This document shows positions 1 to 7,278 of a DNA stretch of 21,780 nucleotides, one piece after another (within the stretch, counting starts at the first letter, position 1; each line of letters opens with the position of its first letter). The notes beneath the pieces are model-generated. The model did no database searches and was not told the origin of the DNA. It worked only from the letters and a program-made list of their open reading frames with translations. The DNA is from Limnohabitans sp. Rim8 (GTDB taxonomy: Bacteria; Pseudomonadota; Gammaproteobacteria; Burkholderiales; Burkholderiaceae_C): the NCBI GenBank assembly GCA_945877725.1, contig CAMDXR010000015.1, forward strand, positions 1-21,780, read 5' to 3'. The position numbers and the translations under genes were made by a program.

Positions 1-942
1 TCCGACGACCCCCATACTTCGGAGTTCCAGAAGATTGCGCAGGCGACCAAAGAACGTCCGGATGCGCAGCAGATTCACACCATGCTGTTGCGATCCATGC
101 AGCAAGCCATCTACACGCCGATCAACAGCGGGCACTTTGGCTTGGCTTATGAGGCCTATACCCATTTCACCAGCCCGATTCGGCGATACCCAGATTTGCT
201 GGTGCATCGGGTCATCAAGTCGATTTTGTTGGGCCGCAAATACACCTTGCCCAGCTTGCCTGTGCCGGGTGAGGCGCATGCCAAACTGAGCAAAAGACTG
301 GAAAAAAGTCGTGCAGCCAGAGGAGATTCGTCAGAGTCCCAGGCCCCCCGTATTCACATGTCGGCAGCCGATCAGCGCGCTTGGGAAGCGGCGGGTCTGC
401 ATTGCAGTGCCAATGAGCGCCGTGCCGATGAAGCCAGTCGCGATGTGGAAGCTTGGCTCAAGTGCAAATACATGCGTGAGCATTTGGGCGAGGAGTACGG
501 CGGGGTCGTCTCGGCGGCCACCAGTTTTGGCATATTTGTAACTTTGGACTCTTTGTATGTCGAGGGCCTGGTTCACATCACAGAGTTGGGCGGCGAATAC
601 TTCCGTTTTGATGAACTTCGGCAAGAGCTGCGCGGTGAGCGAACCGGTATCCGTTATGCCATCGGCAGTCGGGTCCAGGTTCAGGTCAGTCGGGTGGACT
701 TGGATGGACGGAAAATAGATTTCAGATTGGTCCATGCAGGCGACGATTTGGTGCCCCGCGCCCTCCGCGATAAGGGGGTTTCTTTGCCTGCCGAGGGTGG
801 AAGAGCGAAGAAGCCCGGTGCTGCAGACCGCCGCATGGCCGACGCCGAGCGCAACCGTTCACCTATTCAGGCCTTGAAAGCCTCCGTCAAGAAAGCCGCG
901 ACCAAGAAAAAAGGCTCTCGCAGCGGTAAGCCGAGACGCTGA
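1..942 (+). CDS. rnr: Ribonuclease R, C-terminal part (5' end outside window)
   Basis: The frame is open from base 1 to a TGA at 940-942 and gives 313 residues of a larger protein. RNase R is a processive 3'-to-5' exoribonuclease that degrades structured RNA. The first ~120 residues are the end of the RNB catalytic domain, with the family motif TSPIRRYPDLLVHR at about fragment residues 57-70. A C-terminal S1 RNA-binding domain follows, recognisable from GVVSAATSFGIFVTL to the segment ending KIDFRLV. The last ~60 residues form a Lys/Arg-rich tail (for example KKAATKKKG), as is usual for RNase R and thought to help bind structured RNA. RNase II is less likely because it lacks such a long basic tail. 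The N-terminal cold-shock domains and most of RNB lie upstream of the window. A weak stem-loop follows the stop codon. Confidence 0.93.
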   Translation, partial: SDDPHTSEFQKIAQATKERPDAQQIHTMLLRSMQQAIYTPINSGHFGLAYEAYTHFTSPIRRYPDLLVHRVIKSILLGRKYTLPSLPVPGEAHAKLSKRLEKSRAARGDSSESQAPRIHMSAADQRAWEAAGLHCSANERRADEASRDVEAWLKCKYMREHLGEEYGGVVSAATSFGIFVTLDSLYVEGLVHITELGGEYFRFDELRQELRGERTGIRYAIGSRVQVQVSRVDLDGRKIDFRLVHAGDDLVPRALRDKGVSLPAEGGRAKKPGAADRRMADAERNRSPIQALKASVKKAATKKKGSRSGKPRR

Positions 943-954
943 TGTCTGACAGCT

Positions 955-981
955 GAAGGCCACGCACGAGAGGTGGCTTTC
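955..981 (+). terminator. Possible stem-loop after rnr
   Basis: GAAGGCCAC (955-963) can pair with GTGGCTTTC (973-981) with one G-T wobble and a 9-nt loop. Only three T residues lie at its 3' side, so as a rho-independent terminator it is weak. It lies between the convergent ends of rnr (plus strand) and the epimerase/dehydratase gene (minus strand), where a transcription stop would be expected. Confidence 0.3.
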
Positions 982-1034
982 AATGTGCATAGTGATGAGC
1001 ACATCGCCGGTTAAATCAATGCTTGCTGGTCAAG

Positions 1035-2525
1035 TTAAAACAATTGGCGGGCCAGTCGACTGGCGGTTAAAGCCTGTGCTTCGGGCCAGTCGTTGACGAT
1101 CTGTCCGTGTTGGGCTACCGCCGAACAAGCGGCCTCAAACGCTTCTAACCCCTGCGCCATTCGTGCTGCGATCAGGCCTGCCAACACATCGCCTGTGCCG
1201 CCGATGGCCAGCAGGCCATTGCCAGACGTGTTGATGCGCGGTGTTTGGTTTGGGGCAGCAATCACCGTGCCTGACCCTTTCAAAACCACGGTGCATTTGA
1301 AAAGTGAAGCCAAGTCTTGTGCCGCTTTCAGGCGCTTGCTTTGCACATCGGCAGTGGTGCATTTCAGCAGTCTTGCTGCTTCTAACGGATGGGGCGTGAT
1401 GACCGTGGCTTGTGTGTTTGCGCGTTGAGCGAGCAAGCTTTGAAGTGCTTCATCTTTAGCGATGGCATTCAGACCGTCCGCGTCCACCACCAGATGCGCG
1501 CTGCGCAGCAAGACTTCCGGCATCACATTGCCTATCGACTGGCCCCCACCGCAACCGCAGACCCCATAAAGATGTTCTAAATCCAACGTCTGCCAAGCCC
1601 GTTGCATCAAATCCGGCGGCAGGCCATGGGTTGTCTGACCCGAAAGCAAGCTCAAAAATACCCGTCCTGCGCCGGCATGAAGCGCTGCGGTGGCCGCCAA
1701 CACGGCAGCACCCGTCATGCCGAGACCGCTTTCTGACATGGATTCACCGCCGATCACGGCAACATCGCCATGGCTTCCTTTGTGGCTTGCGTGGGTTTTG
1801 CTGGGGCGTGGGCTTTGGCGGTTAAGCCGGGCTTGGGGCGTTTCCGTGCAGTCGGCAGGGTTGTGGCCTAAGTTTTCCAGCCAAATTTGTCCGCAGGCGT
1901 CGCGCCCATGGCCCATGAAAAGGCCTGGTTTGGCAGTTATAAAAGTAAGGGTGTGATGGGCGCATACAAAAATAGGGGCCTCGCCAGCGTCTTTTAGTAC
2001 TTGCCCAGACTCGGGGTCCAGACCGGTAGGGCAGTCAATGGCCAGAACTTGGGCTTTGGATGCATTCATCGCCTTCACCCAGTTTTGCATCTCGGGGCTA
2101 AGGGGGCGATTGGAGCCAATCCCCAAAAGTGCATCGATGCACAAGTCTAAGGGGCTCATTTGGTTGAGCCACAAAGTGGGCAACTCATGGGTGAGTTGAA
2201 TGCCCTCGGCTTGGGCCCGCAACCAAGCCGCTTGAGCCTCTGGGGGGCGGCCTGACTTGGCGTTGATCATGCTGACTTGGACCGACTTGCCCCAGCGCTG
2301 CAGATGCAGCGCGGCTTCTAGACCATCGCCGCCGTTGTTTCCAGGGCCTGCCGCCACCCATATTCGCTGGGCGTGGGGGGCCAGTGCCATAGCCAAGCGC
2401 GCTGTTGCCAGCCCAGCGCTTTGCATGAGGGGGGTGGCGCTGCGAGCTTGAAGATTTTTTTCAATGGCCCGAGTCGCTTCGTGCCCGTAAACGGGCCAGT
2501 TCGATGAGGGGCTCAGTTTTTCCAT
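1035..2525 (-). CDS. nnr: Bifunctional NAD(P)H-hydrate epimerase / ADP-dependent (S)-NAD(P)H-hydrate dehydratase
   Basis: This 496-residue fusion repairs NADHX and NADPHX, hydrated forms of the reduced nicotinamide cofactors. The N-terminal half (about 1-225) is the YjeF_N epimerase domain. It has GPGNNGGDG at residues 60-68, IDALLGIG around 130-137 with Asp131, and AIDCPTGLDPESG at 162-174. The C-terminal half (about 245-496) is the ribokinase-like dehydratase. It has GGESMSESGLGMTGAA at 259-274, DADGLNA at 348-354, TPHPLEAARL at 377-386 and the anion-hole/catalytic motif GGTGDVLAG at 442-450. The length fits the bacterial fusion (E. coli Nnr is about 515 residues). The ATG at 2525 follows a GAGG on the minus strand. 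The gene begins 4 nt after the amidase stop, so the two are probably co-transcribed. I see no broken motif. Confidence 0.93.
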   Translation of the reverse strand: MEKLSPSSNWPVYGHEATRAIEKNLQARSATPLMQSAGLATARLAMALAPHAQRIWVAAGPGNNGGDGLEAALHLQRWGKSVQVSMINAKSGRPPEAQAAWLRAQAEGIQLTHELPTLWLNQMSPLDLCIDALLGIGSNRPLSPEMQNWVKAMNASKAQVLAIDCPTGLDPESGQVLKDAGEAPIFVCAHHTLTFITAKPGLFMGHGRDACGQIWLENLGHNPADCTETPQARLNRQSPRPSKTHASHKGSHGDVAVIGGESMSESGLGMTGAAVLAATAALHAGAGRVFLSLLSGQTTHGLPPDLMQRAWQTLDLEHLYGVCGCGGGQSIGNVMPEVLLRSAHLVVDADGLNAIAKDEALQSLLAQRANTQATVITPHPLEAARLLKCTTADVQSKRLKAAQDLASLFKCTVVLKGSGTVIAAPNQTPRINTSGNGLLAIGGTGDVLAGLIAARMAQGLEAFEAACSAVAQHGQIVNDWPEAQALTASRLARQLF

Positions 2526-2529
2526 GGCC

Positions 2530-3894
2530 TCAAGTCTTTTGCAGCAGGGGTTCCAAAAGCAGTGCCAATTGCAGCAGAGTGTCGTCGTGCATGGCAGCGT
2601 GCCAAAGCATCAAACCCACGGGCAATTCGCCGGGGGCGTGGCAAGGTATTGAAATGGCGCAACCATCCAGATTGTTGATGGTGCTCGGGTTGCGCAACAG
2701 CAGCGCATTCACCCTGAAAAATTCAGCATCGCGCTCGGCCCCCGGGGCCACATCACACAAGCGAGGGGCTGTGATCGGTGTGGTGGGAGACAGTACCGCG
2801 TCGTAGGTTTGCAATTTGGCTTCCACACGGCGAATCCAGTCTTTGCGGTCCTCAAGGAGTTGGATGTATTCGTGGGCCGCCATCTGGGCCCCACGTTGTA
2901 TGCGGTGCGCCACCCTCGGGTCATATTGGTCCGCACTGTGGGCCAGCAATTCGCGGTGCCAAGCAAAACTCTCAGGAGGGCTGAAACCCCCAGTGGCCAT
3001 CATCGGTGCAAGTTCTTTCAGTTCACTGAGCGAAATCTCGTCAATTTTTACGCCCGCTGCGCGTAAAAGAGTCAAGCTTCGCTCAAAGGCCAGGGTTACG
3101 CCCTTGTCCATGCCGTCTTGCATCAGATCTTTGGTGACCGCAAGCCGATAGGCTGAAAGAGGTTTGTTTGCTTGCGGCACTTTTCTGGCTGACAAGATTT
3201 CATGTGCTAACACGGTGTCTCTGACCGACCGGGTCATGGCGCAAACAGTGTCCAAGGTGGTGGACAAGGGCAGGGCTCCCCGGGTGGGGACCCTTCTGGC
3301 CGTGCTTTTGAAACCCACAATGCCATTCAGTGCCGCTGGGATGCGAATGGAACCCCCCGTATCCGAGCCAAGGCCGATGAATGCTGCGCCAGTGGCCACT
3401 GAAACTGCGGCTCCCGAACTGGAGCCCCCGGGTACATGGGGGCCCGAAGTACCGCCTGCGAGGGTGTCGGTGAGGGCATCCCAGGCTGCAGGCGTTCCGT
3501 GGTGCGGATTGATCCCGACCCCTGAAAAAGCAAACTCAACCATGTTGCTACGGCCAATGAAACCTGCGCCTGCGGCGCGTAATCTTGCAATGGCCTGAGC
3601 GTCTTGCAGTGCAGGCGCCCGGTTTTGTAAAACAAGGGAACCTGCCGCAGTGATTTGCCCTTGGACATCGAACAAATCCTTGACCGATACGGCCAGCCCG
3701 GCCAGTGGGCCGGGTTGGGCTGCCGTGTTTTGAGGACTTTGGGCCTTTTGGATCAGATTTTCGGGGGTGAGCTTTAAAAATGCATGCTGGCAGCGCGTGC
3801 TCTTGGCCATGTCGATGCAGGCTTCGGCAATGGCCTGCGGAGAGGTCTGGCCTGCGAGAATGGCGTGCCTTGTGGCAATCAGGTCAGCTTTCAT
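2530..3894 (-). CDS. Amidase signature family hydrolase
   Basis: This 454-residue protein belongs to the amidase signature family, whose members hydrolyse or transfer amide nitrogen using a Lys-cisSer-Ser triad. All three elements are visible: Lys72 in VSVKDLFD, the cis-Ser within GGSSSGAA (156-163), and the nucleophile Ser182 in GSDTGGSIRIPA. The substrate cannot be told from the sequence. GatA, the glutamyl-tRNA amidotransferase subunit, is unlikely because no gatB or gatC lies beside it and the C-terminal half is not GatA-like. I see no signal peptide, so it is probably cytoplasmic. It is the first gene of a minus-strand pair with the NAD(P)H-hydrate repair gene. It diverges from rpsB, with about 210 bases between the two start codons. 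The start at 3894 has a GAGG about 10 nt upstream. Confidence 0.88.
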   Translation of the reverse strand: MKADLIATRHAILAGQTSPQAIAEACIDMAKSTRCQHAFLKLTPENLIQKAQSPQNTAAQPGPLAGLAVSVKDLFDVQGQITAAGSLVLQNRAPALQDAQAIARLRAAGAGFIGRSNMVEFAFSGVGINPHHGTPAAWDALTDTLAGGTSGPHVPGGSSSGAAVSVATGAAFIGLGSDTGGSIRIPAALNGIVGFKSTARRVPTRGALPLSTTLDTVCAMTRSVRDTVLAHEILSARKVPQANKPLSAYRLAVTKDLMQDGMDKGVTLAFERSLTLLRAAGVKIDEISLSELKELAPMMATGGFSPPESFAWHRELLAHSADQYDPRVAHRIQRGAQMAAHEYIQLLEDRKDWIRRVEAKLQTYDAVLSPTTPITAPRLCDVAPGAERDAEFFRVNALLLRNPSTINNLDGCAISIPCHAPGELPVGLMLWHAAMHDDTLLQLALLLEPLLQKT

Positions 3895-3907
3895 TGAATT
3901 TGGCCTC

Positions 3908-3913
3908 GTTATA
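3908..3913 (-). promoter_or_regulatory. Possible -10 element for the amidase operon
   Basis: Read on the minus strand, these bases are TATAAC, five of six matches to the -10 consensus, 14 nt upstream of the amidase start. No good -35 is visible at the right spacing. It would overlap the upstream part of the rpsB promoter on the other strand. Confidence 0.25.
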
Positions 3914-3925
3914 GCTAAGTCGGGA

Positions 3926-3934
3926 TGCTATAAT
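3926..3934 (+). promoter_or_regulatory. Extended -10 promoter for rpsB
   Basis: TGC followed by a perfect TATAAT (3929-3934) is an extended -10 element of the sigma-70 type. No convincing -35 hexamer lies 16-18 nt upstream, which is common for extended -10 promoters. Transcription would start near 3941 and leave a leader of about 165 nt before rpsB. Confidence 0.65.
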
Positions 3935-3940
3935 CCTAAG

Positions 3941-4105
3941 GCTTTGTACAGCTCGATTGCTGTCTTTTGAGTGTCTTGCTCAAGATGCAGTGATTCAAGT
4001 CAACTTGGCACATCCGCAAACCAGTCCCATCAAGGTGTTTCACTTGCATTTTCAGCATGTGGAATGAGTGGACTGGATTTTAGACCCAACCTTTGGAGTA
4101 TTTTT
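3941..4105 (+). promoter_or_regulatory. Long untranslated leader of rpsB
   Basis: About 165 nt separate the predicted transcription start from the rpsB ATG. The frame stays open upstream of that ATG to 3971, but the extra 45 residues do not resemble ribosomal protein S2 and are best read as leader. In enterobacteria the rpsB-tsf operon is controlled by S2 binding its own mRNA leader. A leader of this length leaves room for the same control here, but I could not confirm a conserved fold by eye. Confidence 0.35.
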
Positions 4106-4855
4106 ATGTCCGTTACCATGCGCGAAATGCTGGAAGCCGGTGTCCACTTCGGCCACCAAACCCGTTTCTGGAACCCCAAGATGGCCCCGTTCATCTTTGG
4201 TCATCGCAACAAAATTCACATCATCAACCTGGAAAAATCGCTTCCGATGTTCCAGGACGCCATCAAGTTCGCCAAGCAGTTGTCTGCCAATCGCGGCACC
4301 ATCCTGATGGTGGGCACCAAGCGCCAAGCGCGCGAAATGGTGGCCTCTGAAGCCCAACGCGCAGGTGTTCCATTTGTGGACCAGCGCTGGTTGGGTGGCA
4401 TGTTGACCAACTTCAAAACCGTCAAGACTTCCATCAAGCGTCTGAAGGACATGAAGGCTCAACAAGAAGTCGGTTTGGAAACCTTGAGCAAAAAAGAACA
4501 GCTCATGTTCAAGCGCGAGATGGAAAAGCTCGAAAAAGACATCGGCGGTATCCAGGACATGGCTGCTTTGCCAGACGCTATCTTTGTGATCGACGTCGGT
4601 TACCACAAAATTGCCATCTCGGAAGCCAAAAAATTGGGTATTCCATTGATCGGCGTTGTGGACTCCAACCACTCACCAGAAGGCATCGACTACATCATTC
4701 CTGGTAACGATGACTCGGCCAAGGCCGTGGCACTGTATGCCCGTGGCATCGCTGACGCGATCATTGAGGGCCGCGCCAATGCGGTCAATGATGTTGTCAA
4801 GGCCGTCACCGAAGGTGCTGATGAGTTCGTTGAGGCGGACAGCGCTGAGGCTTGA
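4106..4855 (+). CDS. rpsB: 30S ribosomal protein S2
   Basis: This 249-residue protein is S2, a late-assembling protein of the small ribosomal subunit. Family hallmarks are MREMLEAGVHFGHQTRFWNPKM near the N-terminus (split by the first residues MSVT), FIFGHRNKIHIINLEK, and IDYIIPGNDDSAKAVALY near the C-terminus. The start at 4106 is chosen because S2 proteins begin at MSVTMREML and because TTTGGAG sits just upstream at about 4092-4097. The reading frame extends further 5', but that part is not conserved protein. The gene opens the rpsB-tsf-pyrH-frr cluster and is followed by a terminator-like hairpin before tsf. The acidic C-terminus (ADEFVEADSAEA) is typical. Confidence 0.97.
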   Translation: MSVTMREMLEAGVHFGHQTRFWNPKMAPFIFGHRNKIHIINLEKSLPMFQDAIKFAKQLSANRGTILMVGTKRQAREMVASEAQRAGVPFVDQRWLGGMLTNFKTVKTSIKRLKDMKAQQEVGLETLSKKEQLMFKREMEKLEKDIGGIQDMAALPDAIFVIDVGYHKIAISEAKKLGIPLIGVVDSNHSPEGIDYIIPGNDDSAKAVALYARGIADAIIEGRANAVNDVVKAVTEGADEFVEADSAEA

Positions 4856-4872
4856 TTCCCCAAGACTTGATG

Positions 4873-4899
4873 AAAGGGGCTTCTTGGCCCCTTTTTTTT
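4873..4899 (+). terminator. Terminator/attenuator hairpin between rpsB and tsf
   Basis: AAAGGGGC (4873-4880) pairs perfectly with GCCCCTTT (4887-4894) around a TTCTTG loop, and the T run continues to 4899. This is a canonical rho-independent terminator. Since tsf lacks an obvious promoter of its own in the ~35 bases that follow, it probably acts as a partial attenuator that sets S2 against EF-Ts expression. Confidence 0.8.
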
Positions 4900-4933
4900 A
4901 ATCTGACTTTTAGACTGAATACGGAGAAATTAA

Positions 4934-5827
4934 ATGGCTGCAATTACCGCAAGCATGGTCGCTGAACTGCGTGCAAAAACCGATGCCCCCATGATGGAGT
5001 GCAAAAAAGCACTGACCGAAGCCGAGGGCGACATGGCCAAAGCCGAAGAGTTGTTGCGTGTCAAACTGGGCACCAAAGCAGGCAAGGCCGCATCCCGCGT
5101 GACCGCAGAAGGCGTTGTGACGAGTTTTGTGAGTGGCACCACGGGTGCCATGATCGAAGTCAACTGCGAAACCGACTTTGTCACCAAAAACGACAGTTTC
5201 CTGGCCTTGGCCAACGCAGCCGCCAAATTGGTAGCTGAGCACAATCCAGCCGATGTGGCGGCATTGGGCGAGTTGCCGTACAGCCAAGACGGTTTCGGTC
5301 CTACGCTGGAAGAAGTCCGCAAAGGCCTTATTGGCAAGATCGGTGAAAACATGAGCTTCCGTCGCTTTAAGCGTGCTGCAGGCGCTGCCAAGATCGCGAA
5401 TTACCTGCACGGTACCCGCATTGGCGTGCTGGTCGAGTATGAAGGTGACGAAATCGCTGCCAAAGATGTCGCCATGCACGTCGCAGCCATGAAGCCGGTT
5501 TCTTTGACCAGCGCCGAAGTCCCTGCTGAATTGATCGAAAAAGAGCGCTCAGTGGCCACCGCCAAGGCGGCTGAGTCAGGCAAACCCGCTGACATTGCCA
5601 CCAAAATGATTGAAGGTTCGGTACAAAAATACTTGAAAGAAGTGTCTTTGTTCAACCAGTCCTTCGTTAAAAACGACAAGCAAACCGTGGAGCAAATGCT
5701 CAAGGCTGCTGGCACCACAGTCAAGGCCTTCACCTTGTACGTGGTGGGCGAAGGTATCGAGAAGAAAGTAGACGACTTTGCAGCTGAAGTGGCGGCACAA
5801 GTGGCGGCTGCCCAAGGCGGCGCTTAA
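4934..5827 (+). CDS. tsf: Translation elongation factor Ts
   Basis: EF-Ts (297 residues) is the guanine-nucleotide exchange factor that recycles EF-Tu-GDP. The N-terminal domain carries the signature KTDAPMMECKKALTEAEGD (about residues 15-33). The core has ETDFVTKND, whose Thr-Asp-Phe (80-82) matches the residues that intrude into the EF-Tu nucleotide site. IANYLHGTRIGVLVEY and VAMHVAAMKP mark the following subdomains. Length and motif order are normal for the family. The ATG at 4934 is preceded by CGGAG, about 8 nt upstream. The gene lies 78 nt after rpsB, across a terminator-like hairpin, and 71 nt before pyrH. Confidence 0.97.
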   Translation: MAAITASMVAELRAKTDAPMMECKKALTEAEGDMAKAEELLRVKLGTKAGKAASRVTAEGVVTSFVSGTTGAMIEVNCETDFVTKNDSFLALANAAAKLVAEHNPADVAALGELPYSQDGFGPTLEEVRKGLIGKIGENMSFRRFKRAAGAAKIANYLHGTRIGVLVEYEGDEIAAKDVAMHVAAMKPVSLTSAEVPAELIEKERSVATAKAAESGKPADIATKMIEGSVQKYLKEVSLFNQSFVKNDKQTVEQMLKAAGTTVKAFTLYVVGEGIEKKVDDFAAEVAAQVAAAQGGA

Positions 5828-5898
5828 ACCATTGACGGACCCCCTGCATCCGTTGTGCAATCTTTTCATCGTCCACATTGATATTCAAGGAACCCATC

Positions 5899-6621
5899 AT
5901 GTCCTCAGCCAAGCCAGCCTATAAGCGAATTTTGCTCAAGCTGTCCGGCGAAGCATTGATGGGGGACGATGCTTTTGGCATCAACCGCGCCACCATTGTC
6001 CGCATGGCAGAAGAAATCGCCGAGGTCACCCGCCTCGGCGTCCAAGTCGCCGTGGTCATTGGGGGCGGCAACATCTTCCGGGGAGTTGCAGGCGGGGCTG
6101 TTGGCATGGACCGTGCCACAGCCGATTACATGGGCATGTTGGCCACCGTCATGAACTCTTTGGCTTTGGCAGATGCCATGGACAAAGCCGGTTTGACCGC
6201 TCGGGTGATGTCGGCGATTGGCATTGACCAAGTCGTGGAACCCTATGTCCGTCCGAAGGCATTGCAATACCTTGAAGAGGGCAAAGTGGTGGTTTTTGCA
6301 GCCGGAACCGGTAACCCGTTTTTTACCACCGACACAGCTGCCGCCTTGCGGGGTGCTGAAATCGGGGCAGAAATGGTTTTGAAAGCGACCAAGGTGGATG
6401 GTGTTTACACCGCCGACCCCAAAAAGGATCCGCTGGCCACACGCTACACTGAAATCAGCTTTGACGAAGCCATTTCCCGCAACCTGGGCATCATGGATGC
6501 CACAGCTTTCGCGCTGTGCCGGGATCAAAAACTGCCGATTAAGGTGTTTTCGATCATCAAAAACGGCGCTTTCAAGCGCGTCGTTTTGGGTGAAGACGAA
6601 GGTACGCTGGTTTATGCTTGA
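5899..6621 (+). CDS. pyrH: Uridylate kinase (UMP kinase)
   Basis: PyrH phosphorylates UMP to UDP with ATP. It is a cytoplasmic hexamer of the amino-acid-kinase fold. The 240-residue product shows KLSGEALMG (14-22), VVIGGGNIFRG in the phosphate-binding loop, the AGTGNPFFTTDTAAALR segment, and DATAFALCRDQKLPIKVF near the C-terminus. The start at 5899 is preferred over an in-frame TTG at 5878 because AAGGA lies 8 nt upstream of 5899 and the protein then begins like other PyrH proteins. It is followed 24 nt later by frr. Together with carAB at the far end of the window it supplies pyrimidine nucleotides, and UTP is also needed for the UDP-sugar precursors of lipid A. Confidence 0.97.
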   Translation: MSSAKPAYKRILLKLSGEALMGDDAFGINRATIVRMAEEIAEVTRLGVQVAVVIGGGNIFRGVAGGAVGMDRATADYMGMLATVMNSLALADAMDKAGLTARVMSAIGIDQVVEPYVRPKALQYLEEGKVVVFAAGTGNPFFTTDTAAALRGAEIGAEMVLKATKVDGVYTADPKKDPLATRYTEISFDEAISRNLGIMDATAFALCRDQKLPIKVFSIIKNGAFKRVVLGEDEGTLVYA

Positions 6622-6645
6622 GCACGTTCTGTCGAGGAGAACATC

Positions 6646-7206
6646 ATGACTATTGCCGACATCAAGAAAACGACCGAAACCAAGATGGAACAATCCATCG
6701 CTGCTTTCAAAAACAATCTGACCCGTATTCGAACCGGTCGCGCCAACCCCGCCTTGCTGGACACCATTCAGATTGATTATTACGGCTCGATGTTGCCCCT
6801 TTCTCAGGTGGCCAATGTGTCCCTGATGGATTCGCGCACCATCAGTGTCCAGCCTTGGGAAAAGGGCATGGGTGCCAAGATTGAAAAAGCGATTCGTGAG
6901 AGCGAATTGGGTCTGAACCCGGCTTCAATGGGTGATTTAATCCGTGTGCCCATGCCTGCCATGAGCGAAGAGCGCCGCAAGGAAATGACGAAATTGGCAC
7001 GCACCGAGGGTGAAAATGCCAAAATCGCCATACGCAATTTGCGCCGTGATGCGAATGAATCGGTTAAAAAACTGGTGAAAGACAAAGAGGTTTCAGAGGA
7101 CGATCAGAAGCGTGCTGAGACCGATGTTCAAAAACTGACCGACAAACGCATGACTGAAATTGATCAGTTGGTGACTGCCAAAGAACAAGAGATCATGGCG
7201 GTTTGA
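6646..7206 (+). CDS. frr: Ribosome recycling factor
   Basis: RRF (186 residues, normal length) acts with EF-G to split post-termination ribosomes. Recognisable segments are the N-terminal helix ending in NLTRIRTGRANPALLD, IQIDYYGSMLPLSQVANVS, and LIRVPMPAMSEERRKEM. The C-terminal helices contain AKIAIRNLRRDANE and KLTDKRMTEIDQL. The ATG at 6646 follows GAGGAG. In most proteobacteria uppS and then cdsA follow frr directly. Here only 72 nt containing two hairpins separate frr from cdsA, and uppS is missing. Confidence 0.97.
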   Translation: MTIADIKKTTETKMEQSIAAFKNNLTRIRTGRANPALLDTIQIDYYGSMLPLSQVANVSLMDSRTISVQPWEKGMGAKIEKAIRESELGLNPASMGDLIRVPMPAMSEERRKEMTKLARTEGENAKIAIRNLRRDANESVKKLVKDKEVSEDDQKRAETDVQKLTDKRMTEIDQLVTAKEQEIMAV

Positions 7207-7220
7207 GTTTGAATCCCGTG

Positions 7221-7236
7221 CCGTGGCGCCCCACGG
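7221..7236 (+). repeat. Short perfect hairpin after frr
   Basis: CCGTGG (7221-7226) and CCACGG (7231-7236) form a 6-bp stem with a CGCC loop. It lies directly before a second hairpin with a T tail. The two could act as a tandem stop, or the first could compete with the second, because both contain GGCC-like segments able to mispair. Confidence 0.5.
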
Positions 7237-7243
7237 CCTGAAT

Positions 7244-7267
7244 GGCCGCCCTGTGCGGCCTTTTTTT
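7244..7267 (+). terminator. Rho-independent terminator between frr and cdsA
   Basis: GGCCGC (7244-7249) pairs with GCGGCC (7255-7260) around a CCTGT loop, followed by seven T residues (7261-7267). The cdsA Shine-Dalgarno (GGAG at 7270-7273) begins only 2 nt later. Termination would therefore uncouple cdsA from the ribosomal cluster unless readthrough is common. Confidence 0.75.
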
Positions 7268-7278
7268 CTGGAGAAAGC

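Noticed and set aside
3971..4105. N-terminal extension of rpsB by 45 residues
   Set aside because: S2 proteins start at the ATG at 4106, which has its own ribosome-binding site; the upstream residues are Ser/Gln-rich and unlike any S2.
4910..5479. Minus-strand open frames opposite tsf
   Set aside because: Antisense shadows of a conserved gene; no recognisable motif and no start signal.
5905..6693. Minus-strand frame of 262 codons opposite pyrH
   Set aside because: Shadow of a conserved gene; the translation has no family features.
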